DNA of 64,000 bases from Triangularia verruculosa (GCA_033296885.1 MU863894.1:1-64000); one strand, 5' to 3'; counted from the first letter of the stretch, positions 43,373 through 54,735 are shown. Notes: generated from the letters alone by a model not told the origin. Translations and numbers: made by a program.

Positions 43373-45421
43373 TTAGGATATAGTACCTGTGCTGCAGGTG
43401 TAGCCATCTCCCAAATCCATACTGTCCAGATTAAATATAGCATCATCGACGTAGGTGGAAAAGCCATCCCAATTGGAAATACCCTCTCTGAGACCAGGGG
43501 AGGGCGAGCCAAAGTCCGAAGTCCCAGTGGTGGCTGAAGCCGGTGACGCCCCCCCGCTCACGCAGTTTCCACCTGGATCTGAGCCCAGTCCCTGACTCAT
43601 AGTCGTGCTCCGTACATGTCTACTACCGTTGTTTCCCATATCAATGTCTTCATTGGCAAAATTCAGCTCAATCTCCTCCCCCTGACCAAGCTCCCATCTA
43701 TCAAGATCCAAATCTAGACATCTCTTGATCGTCTCTCCCTTTTTATCAGGTATCAATCTAGTGTACTCTGCGACCACATTCGTCATATCAGTTCCTGGGC
43801 GTATTCCTGTCCAAAGCCACCTGTTAGTGGGATCTATCCATCCTTTCTCATCCCTCATCGCCTCTTCCAGTGTGACCAAGCCAAGCACAGACACAAAGGC
43901 TTTAGCATCCCACGATCCTTCCCGCCAGCTCATCTTCCTGAAAAGTCCAAGGGCCTTCAACCTTAGGCCTCTGCTGGCACGACACTTGGCTGCGACTAAG
44001 ATCAACGGACCGGCAATGTCCCCACCAGAAAATGTATACCCAACTTTGAACATGAGATCCGGATTCTCGAGAGAGTCTTGGGCTGTCGCCAGGAGCTGGC
44101 TGAAGTCCGACTCACAGCTGTCCAAGGCTGTGTCTGTTGGGTCCAGACACCAAGCGAGGGAGATAATGTTGGTGCAACACTGCAGGCTGAGGAGTTGCAT
44201 CATCCTCCTTGTGCGCAAATCCTCAGGGTGGACCGCTGCTCTGAAATCCGATAGTACCTGCTGCCACTGGCGCAGCAGTATCGCCAGGTTTGTCTGTTCT
44301 TGCAAGAACGGATGGCCCCCACCTGCCGAAAGACTTTGGCCACCAAAGGTATGATGCATGGCTTTGGCTGCGAAGAGTAGACAACGCACGTGGACCTTGC
44401 TCCAGAGGTAAGCACATCTAACCGCGCTGGTCTGTCCCGAGATGGGAAGGTCGCTGTCGCCACATGCAGAGCCAGCTCCGAACATTGGGCACTGGGGTAG
44501 TTGTTGAGGAGATATGCTGAAGTTCTCGCTGATAGCGGAAAGAAAAGGGAGAATGCACTCCATGTCTTCCATGATTTCCTCTTCTGTCTTGCCAGAGCTC
44601 GATATCGCATGGTGTCTATCTACCGTCTCTCTAAGCATCGTGATCGAGTCTCTAAAGACCCGAATGCCGCTTGACATAAGCCCATCGGCAACATCCAGGT
44701 CGCCCTGAAGAAGCTCGTAGGTTACGAGCAGCAGCGTCATGACGAGAAGAGTCCCGGCGGGCATCTTATCACGCTCATCTCGAGTTCTTTGTAGGTAGAG
44801 CGAAATTGCCTGATTCTGGTGGTGGATGGCTGCCTGGTAATGCGGGTTGAGGACATGATGTGCCCGAAGTTCAGGGTGGACAGGTGAGGGTGACGAGTCC
44901 GTTGATTGGTGACCGGGAGATGTCTGGAGGCAAGTCGAGTCAATAAAAAGGGCCTGGGAAAGTGCCCCCAGAGCGAGAATGGCATGCCGGACACAGTCGT
45001 CTCGAATACTCTCGCACAGCAGAATCCCGGACCAGAAATTGGCGTGAAGATACCTGGCAAGTTCTTTGACAAGGGAGTACCGATAAAAGTCGAAGAAAAT
45101 TATGTCCTTTTTTGCACAGGATAAGGGCGTAAGGGCAGGACGAATCACTTGCAACGGTCGCGGGCCCCGGCGGACGGTCACCGACCTGTTGGACTTTCTT
45201 GTCGTCTTTTGGTCTGTCTTGGCGAGATAGCCATGGCATTCCATGCGAGCCTTTTCGCAACGCGAACATGTTGGCTTGCGCTCATCGCACTTGACATGTC
45301 GATTCTTACAGGTGATACAGCCGGTGCGGACTTTCGGCGTACTGGTACGCTTCTGGTTGGACGGATGAGTGATGACAGTGTGTGAGCCAGCTGGGCGGGT
45401 GGGTGACGCCGACGGTGCCAT
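43373..45421 (-). CDS. Zn2Cys6 transcription factor
   Basis: Single exon, 682 residues. Residues 34-63 hold the binuclear zinc cluster C-x2-C-x6-C-x5-C-x2-C-x6-C (TGCITCKNRHVKCDERKPTC continuing RCEKARMEC) followed by a basic stretch. The middle (FFDFYRYSLVKELARYL, HAILALGALSQAL, MTLLLVTYELLQGD) matches the fungal-specific regulatory domain of the C6 factors often linked to secondary metabolism or stress. The C-terminus is acidic and Ser/Gly-rich, probably activating. Nuclear. No promoter motif repeated in the neighbouring genes was seen, so targets are unknown, though the adjacent esterase is an obvious candidate. Confidence 0.88.
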   Translation of the reverse strand: MAPSASPTRPAGSHTVITHPSNQKRTSTPKVRTGCITCKNRHVKCDERKPTCSRCEKARMECHGYLAKTDQKTTRKSNRSVTVRRGPRPLQVIRPALTPLSCAKKDIIFFDFYRYSLVKELARYLHANFWSGILLCESIRDDCVRHAILALGALSQALFIDSTCLQTSPGHQSTDSSPSPVHPELRAHHVLNPHYQAAIHHQNQAISLYLQRTRDERDKMPAGTLLVMTLLLVTYELLQGDLDVADGLMSSGIRVFRDSITMLRETVDRHHAISSSGKTEEEIMEDMECILPFLSAISENFSISPQQLPQCPMFGAGSACGDSDLPISGQTSAVRCAYLWSKVHVRCLLFAAKAMHHTFGGQSLSAGGGHPFLQEQTNLAILLRQWQQVLSDFRAAVHPEDLRTRRMMQLLSLQCCTNIISLAWCLDPTDTALDSCESDFSQLLATAQDSLENPDLMFKVGYTFSGGDIAGPLILVAAKCRASRGLRLKALGLFRKMSWREGSWDAKAFVSVLGLVTLEEAMRDEKGWIDPTNRWLWTGIRPGTDMTNVVAEYTRLIPDKKGETIKRCLDLDLDRWELGQGEEIELNFANEDIDMGNNGSRHVRSTTMSQGLGSDPGGNCVSGGASPASATTGTSDFGSPSPGLREGISNWDGFSTYVDDAIFNLDSMDLGDGYTCSTGTIS

Positions 45422-48160
45422 GGTGTAGGTTCAAACGTCTGAAGTGGAGATTGATGCATACAGGTGCCGATCTGGCGAATATGGTACCCTTTCCGGCCCA
45501 GACCCGGCCGAAATAAGCCAATTTTGGCACCGGGATGTTTGGTAAAAACGCGGATGGCAGAATCGCTCGCCGAATTATCAACTGAGCGATTTGGAGAACG
45601 ACTCGAAGAGAGGGCCCGCGGCCCGCAAAGTTTATATTCCATTGCTCACAATTGCTCTTCACAGCCGTTTCTCCCTGTGTTGGTGTCTAGGTAGTTGAAG
45701 AAATGGCCCCCAACTCCGCCATCATGTCCATTTTTGAACCAAGTTGTCGATATCGTTGCCGTGGAAGTCCACAACGGCGTTCCCTGCTTGGTAGCTGTGC
45801 GGGATGGCCCGTGCAGCGGAATGCCTGACACTGCCCCCTTGCGAGCTCCACTGCTCGTAAACACGCCACCAATCACCGTGAGTCGCTTTCTTGCTGGTCT
45901 GAGCTGGCTTGCAGCAGACACGTGGGTCTCCGCTTCGGCACGACGGCAAGCCCTGTGAGCGGGGACCACCGAGCTCAATTCAACTTGGCAAATCTATGAG
46001 CGGGGAAAAACGAAACAACACCACTCACTGGACAAACATCAAGCGCATGATTGAGAGATTAAAAACCGGCGACCGCCAGTGCTCTACATCTACATAGAAA
46101 AGGCCTGAAACTACTTACTACACAAGATGACGAGACCTCAAAGACATTAAGAGTTTAGGAATGCTACTGGCGAGTACAGACACAAGCCTGCAAAAATACA
46201 GAAGCCTGAGCCGCCTGCTCGCCGGCCCGCACTTGCGACTTGTGGGTGAAGTCGGCCCGGAACCCCAATTTGCACCATGCCTTGAAGCACCTGTGCCATT
46301 CACTTGCACCGAAAGGCAATATGATTAGGTAGGTTTGCAGTCACAGTTTCTAAGCACTTATATAGATGGAGCTTTTGTGTACGACTTGAGGGATCTAGGG
46401 GGAAACTGTTGTCAAGATTAATTATGTGGCACAAAGGCTGTTGGACTTCCAAGAACGCCTGCTTATGCTTAGGGCAACAAACAGCCCCCACAGAAGCTTC
46501 GTTGTTCTCATAAGGTACCAGGCTGAAGTGGTCTCGAGCTCAATGAGGATGGTGTTCGTGGCGATGGTAAAAGTCACTGCGCAACGGTCAACGTATAAAC
46601 GTGGATGCTAACCTCGGTTATCACAGGTCTTAAATGAGCCTCCATCGCGTCGTGAATCAGAACCAGAAACCAGACTATTGGGCCTCATGCAGGAATGTCT
46701 TTATCCCGAAACTGCCAGGCAGGCACCCAATAATGGCTGGACTCTTTCCAGGATACAACTTACTGTTTTAAATTGCCCATCTACCTATTCCAGTGCACTG
46801 ATAGCCTCTGTTTAAGCCACAATCCTTGGAAACTTATCTTACCTTGCCGTAAGCTTCATGTAGTGCCGGGAGGGAATTCAGTGCGACCCGCACGCGTCTT
46901 TAGGCAGCACCAAGATAAGTCTAGCTTACATCGCCAGACGGGGTAGCCTATCACGCGGTATGCCCAGCCTATTTCAGGACTGGCGGTTTCATATCAGCAC
47001 GGCAATTTTCCTCCAGCTGCGACCCAAGTATATGATCGCACCATGAGGATACGATACCAGCTAAGTGAATCCTTGGAAAGCCAGTAACCGGGGAACGTCG
47101 TGGCGAGTAATGAATTTCCGTTCATTAGCTAGTCAAAACGGCCATTAGCCAAGAGGCTTCCTGCTACGATTCTTACGACAGTCTAGATATAGGATGTTAC
47201 TATTAAGCAAATAGCAACCATGACGCGGCAAAGATAGGTAGGTAAGTAGTTTTACGCTATATGTCTTCCCAGAGAGTTTGATATTATTTGCTTCTTCGGG
47301 GAAATATCCCGTGTACAACCAACACTTATAGCCGTGACCTAATCCCCCTTCAGGCGGTTTCAACATCGAACTTCACACGTAACATACCTGTCACCGGCAC
47401 ACATGTAGAGTATTTTATGATGTCATTATGCAGGCGCTTTTCCTAACAGCAAGCCCAGTGAGGCAGAGGACAATCCCTGTTCCCAAGTACACCCATCGTT
47501 TGCATTAGTTAGGATTGTGCCACGACGACTAAAATCCGTACCTAGACTGGAGTTCAGGGATCCTTTCTCCGAAGTCAGGTAATGTTGCCTCTAAGCCGGA
47601 AGATCCCATTAACACCGAGAAATAAATACCTTACCGTTGTTGATACTGATTCTTACTAGCAAGGCGAATCACAAACCTCATGTGGCTGGATTTGATATCC
47701 TCATTGGTGTAATGAATCCCCAATGTACCTAAAGTCCGACTCGGGGTTTAGCCAAAAGTTTACCGCTAAACAAAGTGCAGCGATCCCATATCCTACGCAA
47801 TATATGTAGTGAAACGTTGCGAGCAAGGCGTAGTCGACACCAAGTTGGATTACCAGTGCGTGAGACTCGTGGCAATCTCTTGAAGACAGATCAATGGCTT
47901 TAAGTAGTGGATTCAAATTTCAATGGCCCTGTTGTGCTTATTCCATTTGCTAGCCCTCAGCCATGATTACGTGTGGAATGATGAGAGACTTTTCAAGCAA
48001 TGAGAAATGGACCCTACCTGATCAAAGCACCTTCTCGGGGTTAAAATTCCGGTATGCGTCCGTGTTAATATTCCTTGATTCATCAACCACAACGGTATGT
48101 ACCTAAGCTGCATGCAATTGTCTAGAGAGGCCTGAGACTTTAGGTACCTTGTCGCCATGT
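45422..48160. other. Gene-poor region
   Basis: 2.7 kb without a gene I can support. Two overlapping ORFs around 45646-45978, on opposite strands, lack conserved content. The rest (46100-48150) has only short ORFs and moderately AT-rich DNA, without the severe RIP pattern of 136-3535. It may be old repeat DNA or simply spacer. Confidence 0.4.
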
Positions 48161-48697
48161 TCATCCTTTTGCCGCACTCATCAACTCTTCCCGCAACCTT
48201 GCAAGCGCCTCCATCACAGTCGCCTCTCTGACTCTTTCCCTCGTTCCCGGAAAGTTGAAAGGCCCGAACGCCTTGCTTCCCGAAGGGCTTGCAACACCAA
48301 TGTACACCGTCCCGGCTGCCTTTCCATCTTGTTTATCAGGGCCTGCAACGCCCGTGGTTCCGATTCCCCAAGTCGTTGGAGCAGCATCGTCATATGTTGT
48401 GGTCTTGCGTGCACCCTCCGCCATTTGAGAGGCAACTTCCGCGTGAATGACCCCTTCTCGTGCGATAAGATCCGCGTCGACGTTCAAGAGTGTCTGTTTC
48501 AACGGTGTGGCATACGAGACGACTCCCCCTCGGAAAGCAGCGCTGGCACCAGGGACAGAAGTTAGGGCGGCCATGACGCCGCCGGCTGTGAGTGACTCGG
48601 CGACTCCAACTGTCTCGTTGGCAGATTTGAGCAGCCGAATAACGTCCGCCGCAATGTCAAGCAGAGTTTCTGTATTGCGGGCTGTGAAGACTGACAT
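48161..48697 (-). CDS. CinA C-terminal-domain (PncC-like) amidase
   Basis: Single exon, 178 residues from the Met at 48697; an in-frame Met at 48736 would add 13 residues without conserved content. The sequence follows the CinA_C family throughout: VGVAESLTAGGVMAAL (family AES-x-TGG), VPGASAAFRGGVVSYAT, AREGVIHAEVASQMAEGAR, GIGTTGVAGPD and GTVYIGVA. Bacterial PncC enzymes deamidate nicotinamide mononucleotide in NAD recycling. In the motif the usual Cys/Ser-x-Gly-Gly reads LTAGG, so activity is uncertain. The family is mainly bacterial but is widespread in filamentous fungi as a single-domain protein, pointing to an old transfer. Confidence 0.88.
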   Translation of the reverse strand: MSVFTARNTETLLDIAADVIRLLKSANETVGVAESLTAGGVMAALTSVPGASAAFRGGVVSYATPLKQTLLNVDADLIAREGVIHAEVASQMAEGARKTTTYDDAAPTTWGIGTTGVAGPDKQDGKAAGTVYIGVASPSGSKAFGPFNFPGTRERVREATVMEALARLREELMSAAKG

Positions 48698-48747
48698 TTT
48701 CTTGGTTTGAATGCCTGAAATCTGTGGCGGACTCAAGAGTATAGCTG

Positions 48748-48823
48748 GGTGTGCTGGAAGATGGGTGCTGGAAGACAGGTGCTGGAAGATGGGTGCTGGC
48801 GGGAAGATAGGTGCTGGAATGGA
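48748..48823. repeat. Degenerate minisatellite upstream of the CinA-like gene
   Basis: Five imperfect copies of a 13-19 bp unit built on GGTGCTGGAAGAT follow each other directly. They lie 12-90 bp upstream of the open frame of the CinA-like gene, in its leader or promoter. Confidence 0.75.
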
Positions 48824-48993
48824 AGGTTGTACGAAGAATAGTAAGACTGCGCGACGAGTATTCTCGGAGGCCTTTATATGAATTGCAAGTTTAAATGAGT
48901 TTGATGACTGAACCGGGCTGAAATGGGCTTTTTTGAGTTGGCTAGTGGCCGCCTGTCACCACAGAAAACACAGGAGAAGCTCAACAATTGAAA

Positions 48994-49041
48994 GTGCTCG
49001 TAATTGCTCGAGCACGAGATAGGCGCTCTTAGCGCTATCTC
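48994..49041. repeat. Two adjacent hairpins
   Basis: GTGCTCG (48994-49000) pairs with CGAGCAC (49009-49015) across an 8-nt loop. Immediately after, GAGATAGGCGCT pairs with AGCGCTATCTC across CTT, with one bulged G. No T-run follows, and the function is unknown. Confidence 0.6.
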
Positions 49042-50129
49042 ACCTTGTGACTCAGATGGCGTGTGTCATACCAATCGCAAGTTTAAATGAGTCCCGTACC
49101 AAGCATCCGATTTAGTTCGACTTGACGCTTTGTGGCGCTGAGATGTCCTGAAGTCGTTCAGCGCATGATCGGAATTCACCGCTCCTTACTGCAAGATGGA
49201 AGTAAAACAGCAGTACTGATCGCGGTCGTTGTCAAGCCCAGATATGGGTCGCAAGAAGATGACTCGGACTTTCAGCCTCAGAGTGAGAGCCAATGTTCGA
49301 GTAAGCCCTAGACTAGCACGTTCTAGGCAGCCGCAGGACAACTGTCGAGAGGGCAGCCACTCATGAAGTCATGGGTGGATCCGTGAGATAATAGACTCCC
49401 AGAGGAAACAAACCATCAAAGTCTGACCCTATTTTCTGTCTGCAAAAGGAAACCCGTATTCGCATGCTTGTCGGCATTGAGAAAATTTAAATAGTGAGAG
49501 GAAGGATTATATAAGGTGCCCTGAATTACATTCACATTCCTGAAAGTATCATACAAATGAGTATATGCAGGTAATTAGACAGCCATATCAGCACAGAAAG
49601 TCATAGAGCGTGGATATACCTTACCTCAGGTTCTCTCGTAGGCCGTAGCCACGTGTTTTTTCTTCCGGCTGAAAGCGGTCCGGTACCTCAGTTCGGGTAC
49701 TCATCTATTTCTCCACGGGACATCACCGGTTACCCGGATTTGCGGTAGCTTTGAGTACAACTGAGAAGCATACCTGCAGCGGCTAAATAGCCAAAAGAAG
49801 AGCCTCAACCCACGGAGTTGGAAGCCGGACTGTCACGCCTCCATCGGTCTTCTTTGATCTCTTGGTAGTTACGTCGGCATATATCTTCGGCAAGTAAACC
49901 ACAGGGAAAACGTAGAGGCGAACGATATCCTGACTTGTTCAAACTGAGAAATTGACACAGAGCTCCGTGCTAAAAGTGGAAGTTCATTGAATTAATGCAG
50001 CCGAGATATGGCTGAGGTCGTATCGGACACCCCTGGCGAGGACCGAGCTCGGCTGGCGGAACCGAACTAAGAGAACAGAGATGCTCTGATGATTATTTCA
50101 ACAAAGCGGGTGAGATGACCACGATGAGT

Positions 50130-50145
50130 CGGTACCTAGGTACCG
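50130..50145. repeat. 16-bp perfect palindrome CGGTACCTAGGTACCG
   Basis: A perfect palindrome built from the TACCTA word that is scattered through the spacers of this window. It lies about 0.8 kb upstream of the feruloyl esterase start. Confidence 0.7.
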
Positions 50146-50946
50146 TAGTCTACCCTTGAGACGATGATAAAGGTCAAATAAATGTGTTGGGTCTCATTCA
50201 TTCTTTTGTTGAAACGGCCGCCGGACTTACACAAGCACGGCGGAATGTACCTACCTGAGGTAAGGTACGATCTAACATCTTCGCAGTCCCACATCAAGAT
50301 CTTCAACGAGCTCCCATACGCGCGGCTATTATCGCATAATCTTGAGTTTTACTATAATCTTGGCGCTCAGAGCTTTCCAGGCAGGCAGTGCCGCCAGTAC
50401 ACGCATTAAGCTTGGTAGACTGGGCCGGTTTAGTCACGGGCATTGAATCTGGGGTGCATTCGGGGTCTGGGCGAGCCCCAACTGTGGACTTTCCCATGTC
50501 CAGTCGATGCACCATTACAACGGCCCTCCGTTTGCTTGTGTTATTTTCCTGTAGGTAGTGTTGCACTGAAGTGAAGAACTACTTCCACCTAAAATCGGTA
50601 GTTGGCAATCATCTTCCCTATTGGTGCGCATGTCACCGTGAAAGGTCGGGACCACTTCACCTCGACACTGGTGCGAGTATGCCATGGCTGGATAACTAGA
50701 AGTGATGACAGTGCCATGAGAGATGTAGCGGGGGGATGTAACTATTGCACGTCTTGTGTTGCATTTTCACGGATGTCTTCCGAAGTATTTTCCCAAGGCG
50801 ATCAACTAGGTAGGTACCTAGCAAAAATGGCCGCTGTCCTGCTAGGTTGCTATGGATCCCTTACCTATAAAAGATGACATGCCTTGCATGTCCATCTTGA
50901 AGAATACTGTCTCGAGCAACGAGAGCTAGACGCCTCAGTCTTGAAG

Positions 50947-52014
50947 ATGCAGTTCTCGGTTCTTGCGCTTCTGGCGCTCTCGTGCGTCACGCCCGTTTTG
51001 GGGGCACGCTCCCCTGGCTGTGGCAAGACACCAACAATACGCAATGGCCAGTATACGACAACTGTGAACGGCAAACAGAGAGAATACATCGTTCGCCTTC
51101 CCGACAATTATGACCGCAACTTTGCTTACCGCCTTGTCTTCACCTTCCATGCTCTGGGAGGCAACGCCCAGCAGATCGCAAACGGCGGCGGTGGTACCCT
51201 TGCCTGGTACGGTCTTCCCCCCCTGATGACCGGTGACAACAGTGCCATCTTCATCTCGCCCAACGGCCTCAACCAAGGATGGGCCAACAGTGGAGGTGAA
51301 GATATCACGTTTGTCGACAATATGGTGCGAACCATTGAGAACGATCTCTGTGTGGAACAGTCCCTGCGCTTCGCCACCGGCTTTAGCTACGGTGGCGCCA
51401 TGTCCTACTCCTGGGCCTGCTCTCGGCCTGACCAGGTCCGGGCCATCTCGGTTCTTTCCAGTGCTGTTCTGAGTGGTTGCAACGGCGGCACTCAACCCGT
51501 AGCTTACTATCACCAGCACGGCACGCGCGACTCGGTTCTGAGCATCTCCATGGGCCGCCAAATGCGCGACCGTTTCGTCCAAAACAACGGCTGCACTCCT
51601 CTCAACCCCGAGCCTCAGCCCAATGGCGGCCGATCTACCAAAACTGAATACCGCAACTGCCTGCCTGGCAAGCCCGTGACGTGGGTCATCTTCGACGGTG
51701 ACCACAACCCATCTCAACAGGACCAGGGAAGCAACACTCCCTTCGCCCCAGGCAACACGTGGGAGTTCTGGAGACAGTTCGAGGCCGATGGCAGCAGCAA
51801 CCCCAATCCAAGTCCCACTTCTGATCCCGGCAATCCCCAGACTACCTTGGTGACCACTTCTCGTGCTCCCCAACCCACCACGACTATCCCCGCACCCGGT
51901 CCCACTGCACCTCGCTGGGGCCAATGCGGCGGGCAAGGTTGGAATGGTCCCACTGTCTGCGTCTCAGGTACCACTTGCACAAAACTGAATGATTATTATC
52001 ACCAGTGCCTTTAA
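50947..52014 (+). CDS. Secreted feruloyl esterase (CE1) with C-terminal CBM1
   Basis: Single exon, 355 residues. The start at 50947 begins a signal peptide (VLALLALSCVTPVLG); an upstream in-frame Met at 50884 is not needed. The CE1-type alpha/beta-hydrolase domain has FTFHALGGNAQQI (oxyanion region), the nucleophile in GFSYGGAMSYSWAC, HGTRDSVLSI with the probable acid, and FDGDHNPSQQD with the probable His. After a Pro/Thr/Ser linker of about 45 residues comes a complete cellulose-binding CBM1 (WGQCGGQGWNGPTVC to YYHQCL) with four Cys. This matches type-B feruloyl esterases, which release ferulic and p-coumaric acid from arabinoxylan, and points to a plant-biomass degrader. Confidence 0.92.
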   Translation: MQFSVLALLALSCVTPVLGARSPGCGKTPTIRNGQYTTTVNGKQREYIVRLPDNYDRNFAYRLVFTFHALGGNAQQIANGGGGTLAWYGLPPLMTGDNSAIFISPNGLNQGWANSGGEDITFVDNMVRTIENDLCVEQSLRFATGFSYGGAMSYSWACSRPDQVRAISVLSSAVLSGCNGGTQPVAYYHQHGTRDSVLSISMGRQMRDRFVQNNGCTPLNPEPQPNGGRSTKTEYRNCLPGKPVTWVIFDGDHNPSQQDQGSNTPFAPGNTWEFWRQFEADGSSNPNPSPTSDPGNPQTTLVTTSRAPQPTTTIPAPGPTAPRWGQCGGQGWNGPTVCVSGTTCTKLNDYYHQCL

Positions 52015-52677
52015 GCTCACAGGACTCTGAAGGGATTGCCGGCCAAGATGGGAGATAGCTAGGAGTAGAAGGAAGAGGATGGAAACATTTGTATGTAGGT
52101 TGTAGCTCTTGTACATACCCTTGAAACAACGTTCATCCAAACTTCTATACAACATTTCTGCCACACATGAGGGAAGGTTCTGGCCAATCTTTATCTGGCG
52201 TGATTTCGAAGTTGGCAAAGAGCACCTATCTCCAGGATACATGTAAGCAACACTTAAGTCTGCTGATCTTTTTGTGCACGTGATGCCTTGAAAAAAGCTG
52301 TTCAACCTGAATGTAATTTGTAAAGAATGATGATCCTCGGCAGATTCAGCTGCCTATATTGCCGGCCCTTGTGGAAAAGGGGTAAAAGGGGCAAGTATTA
52401 TTTTGCTCAGGGTTGGGGTTGGCAGAAGAGAATGATGACTCAGCTTCACCTGGACGTCACCCCTGCCAAGTCGAGGGAAGTGGACACGCGTGCACGCGGA
52501 ACCAGAAAGTCTGGGGAAGCTCCAGCGCGACATCCGCTGAGATGGATTGACTTCGACTGGCCCCGGCCGTTTGCCATCAACCGCGCACCCCCGCCGATAT
52601 CGAACGAGGCGGCGCAAAATGTGCCCGCGATAGTTTACATTGGGACATTGACGATACGAAGCCACAGACTTACAGCC
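52015..52677. other. Intergenic spacer
   Basis: 3' flank of the feruloyl esterase gene and promoter of the next plus-strand gene. No gene seen. Confidence 0.3.
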
Positions 52678-53676
52678 ATGATATTGCAATCGTGGTCCCA
52701 ACTGCCACTGCTGCTGTCCTTGACAGCTTCCTTTCTTGGCCAGGCTACCTTTGTGTCCGGCGCGAGCCACCACGAAATCTCGCTGCCGTCTTACCACTAT
52801 GGCGCTCCCATCCGGGTTGAGTGTATGAATCGCAGCTCGTATGCCGTTTCGTTTTGCCTCCTCCCCTGATTCTCGTGAGTTCCATGCGCTGACTTGTGAC
52901 TGCGCAAAACCAACAGAGAAACGGGCGAACACATATCCCTTCCCGACTCCCACGAGATCCATTGGATTCCATTTCCCACTTGCAACGAGACGTCCTCCCC
53001 ACTCGAGTTCCGCTACGGGATCGAGGAAGAAAAGAACTGCACGATTCCCATGATCTCTGATCCCTTCTTCCATCTGCTCGAGTTTTATGTCCACGCCGAT
53101 GCGCCTCTCGCTTGCCGTCTGCCCGCCCGCCCTCCGCCGCACGTAGAGGTGGTTGGTGAAAAACAGCCCGAGCAAGAATATATTCCTCTGGTTTTTGCTC
53201 TTGCCGGGACGCTGCAGCTCAGCCACATGCATATTTCGACCCACATGAATGTTTTGCTGCATAGCACGCCCAAACAACATGTCCATCCACATGACAGCGG
53301 GGTTTTGGATTCTGGCACGGCCTACTCAACAAGCCCATTGACGCACATGGATGGGGGAGACACCGTGAGACTGGTTATCGGCGACCCGCTGCCTTTCAAG
53401 TTCAGCGTTAGGTGGTTTCCTACCCCTGCCTTGCCAAAGACTGAAGGGAGGGTCGAGTGGCAAGGCATGGGAGGCCACATTTATGCTTCCACCGTGTTCT
53501 ATTCACTGTTGTCGTTTGGCGCGGGAGTTGTGGTGGCAGGGGCGTATTTCTTTGGAATAGTGCTACCGAAGAGGTTGAGAGGGAGGGCGCTGGGAGGGGC
53601 AACACCGCTGGGATATGGCATAGGAGTTGGCAACGGGTGGGGTTATTCAGGTGGCCAGAAAAGGGCTATTGACTGA
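52678..53676 (+). CDS. Conserved fungal type I membrane protein of unknown function
   Basis: Exons 52678-52838 and 52917-53676 (78-nt intron), 306 residues. A signal peptide (LLSLTASFLGQATFVSG) leads a lumenal domain with CMNRSSETGEHI at the splice junction, IHWIPFPTCNETSSPLEF and HLLEFYVHADAPLACRLP, with Cys pairs and N-glycosylation sites (NRS, NET, NCT). One membrane span follows near residue 265 (FYSLLSFGAGVVVAGAYFF) and then a short basic, Gly-rich tail. I recall similar proteins across Pezizomycotina, without a known role. The arrangement fits a secretory-pathway or plasma-membrane protein. The splice choice is supported by frame and by the conserved NR-S/T-x-x-TGEH string. Confidence 0.75.
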
Positions 53677-54035
53677 GGAATCGTCTGATATTGGCCCTGT
53701 ATCATCAAGTGGTAATGAAGACGCGGCAGGAGTCCTGCGCTTCGGGGTCCAAGAATTTTACAATGATTATTTGATGGAATCAGAATCGACGGACCCTTCA
53801 AGGTGCACTGTACACTCTTTCTAGATATGCATGCATGCTGCCTCATGCCATATACATACGAAATTGCCGTCCATACTCGGCACCCTGTTTTCTCGCCTCC
53901 GTCAACGTCGTTCTTGTCACCCTCTCGCCGTCTTTGGCAAACTGATACTGCCACTTCGTTGCGTCGAGTTCGAGTCTGGCGATGATGCGATCCCTGAACA
54001 ACCTTTACCAAGACGCGAAACTCGTCAATCGCACA
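53677..54035. other. Convergent 3' spacer
   Basis: Lies between the stops of two convergent genes. No gene seen. Confidence 0.3.
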
Positions 54036-54735
54036 TCACTCGACCTTCTTGGCTTCTGCTGCCGCATCTGCCGCCTTGAATCGAGAGAGAATCCGTGAGC
54101 CCATATCAAAGGCCCCGAGGAGAGCTGTTGTGGGATGTGTTAGTCAAGCTATGGTCTGGAACCCTGAACGCCATCCAATGACTTACGGATAAAAACAAAT
54201 GGGGCATAAAAGGCCGATCTCAGGGTCCACAACTGACTCTCATCAGTCCAGATAGTCTTGTCCCAGTAAAACGAGTCATAGATGCAAACTACCGTGGTCA
54301 ACGCAGTGTAGAGCGCATAGACAAACAACAGAAGCTCATCCGGGCCGCTTGTTCCTTTTTGCCGGATCCCCATCTTATACATGGCGTAGATCATCACGGG
54401 AAGCAGGAAGAAAAATTCGAGATGAATAAACAACCCCATCCAGCTGTCATGCCCGGACGCGGTTTCGGGTGACCATTGTACGATTGGGTCGTTGTATTGG
54501 GCGATGTAGTCTTGTTTGGCCTTGTAGGCGAAGTGTAAAGGTGCGTCAACTGGGACGAGAAGAGAGGGTGGGTAAATGACCTCTTGAAGATCGATTACTT
54601 TCGAAAGACCGTAAGCACACTGTCAACAACTGAGCAGAAAGGGTGAAGCCTGAACTTACGGACAGTGATGGGGAAGACGATATAAAACCACACCAACCAT
54701 ACGTTATTCCGCCATGTCGTATTCTCGACGGCCAT
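54036..54735 (-). CDS. EXPERA-domain membrane protein (EBP / TMEM97-like)
   Basis: Three exons, 54735-54660, 54597-54187 and 54124-54036, give 191 residues with introns of 62 nt each. The frame runs through NNVWLVWFYIVFPIT, LIDLQEVIYPPSLL, a central SWMGLFIHLEFFFLLPVMIY, ELLLFVYALYTALTTVVCIY and AFYAPFVFIPLLGAFD. This gives four likely membrane helices in the EXPERA pattern shared by emopamil-binding sterol isomerase and the sigma-2 receptor TMEM97. The C-terminal tail AAEAKKVE is a plausible ER-type end. Probable role in sterol handling in the ER. Sterol isomerase itself is longer and has different His/Glu positions, so the TMEM97-like branch is the better guess. Confidence 0.8.

Larger units (their letters stand above)
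48824..50946. other. Gene-poor intergenic region
   Basis: About 2.1 kb between the divergent CinA-like and feruloyl esterase genes. No convincing ORF. It contains paired hairpins (48994-49041), a direct repeat of GCAAGTTTAAATGAGT (about 48891 and 49079), a 16-bp palindrome (50130-50145) and several TACCTA words (50250-50265, 50808-50820). The right end must contain the feruloyl esterase promoter. Confidence 0.4.

Noticed and set aside
45646..45978. Overlapping ORFs on both strands near 45.7-46.0 kb
   Set aside because: No conserved motif and similar quality on both strands; not enough to call a gene.
48748..48823. CRISPR-like or telomere-like array
   Set aside because: Units are contiguous and imperfect without spacers, and the sequence is not the fungal telomere repeat; it is a simple minisatellite. 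No CRISPR array is expected or seen in this eukaryotic DNA.
50935..51936. 333-codon minus-strand ORF opposite the feruloyl esterase
   Set aside because: Antisense shadow of a well-supported CE1-CBM1 gene.
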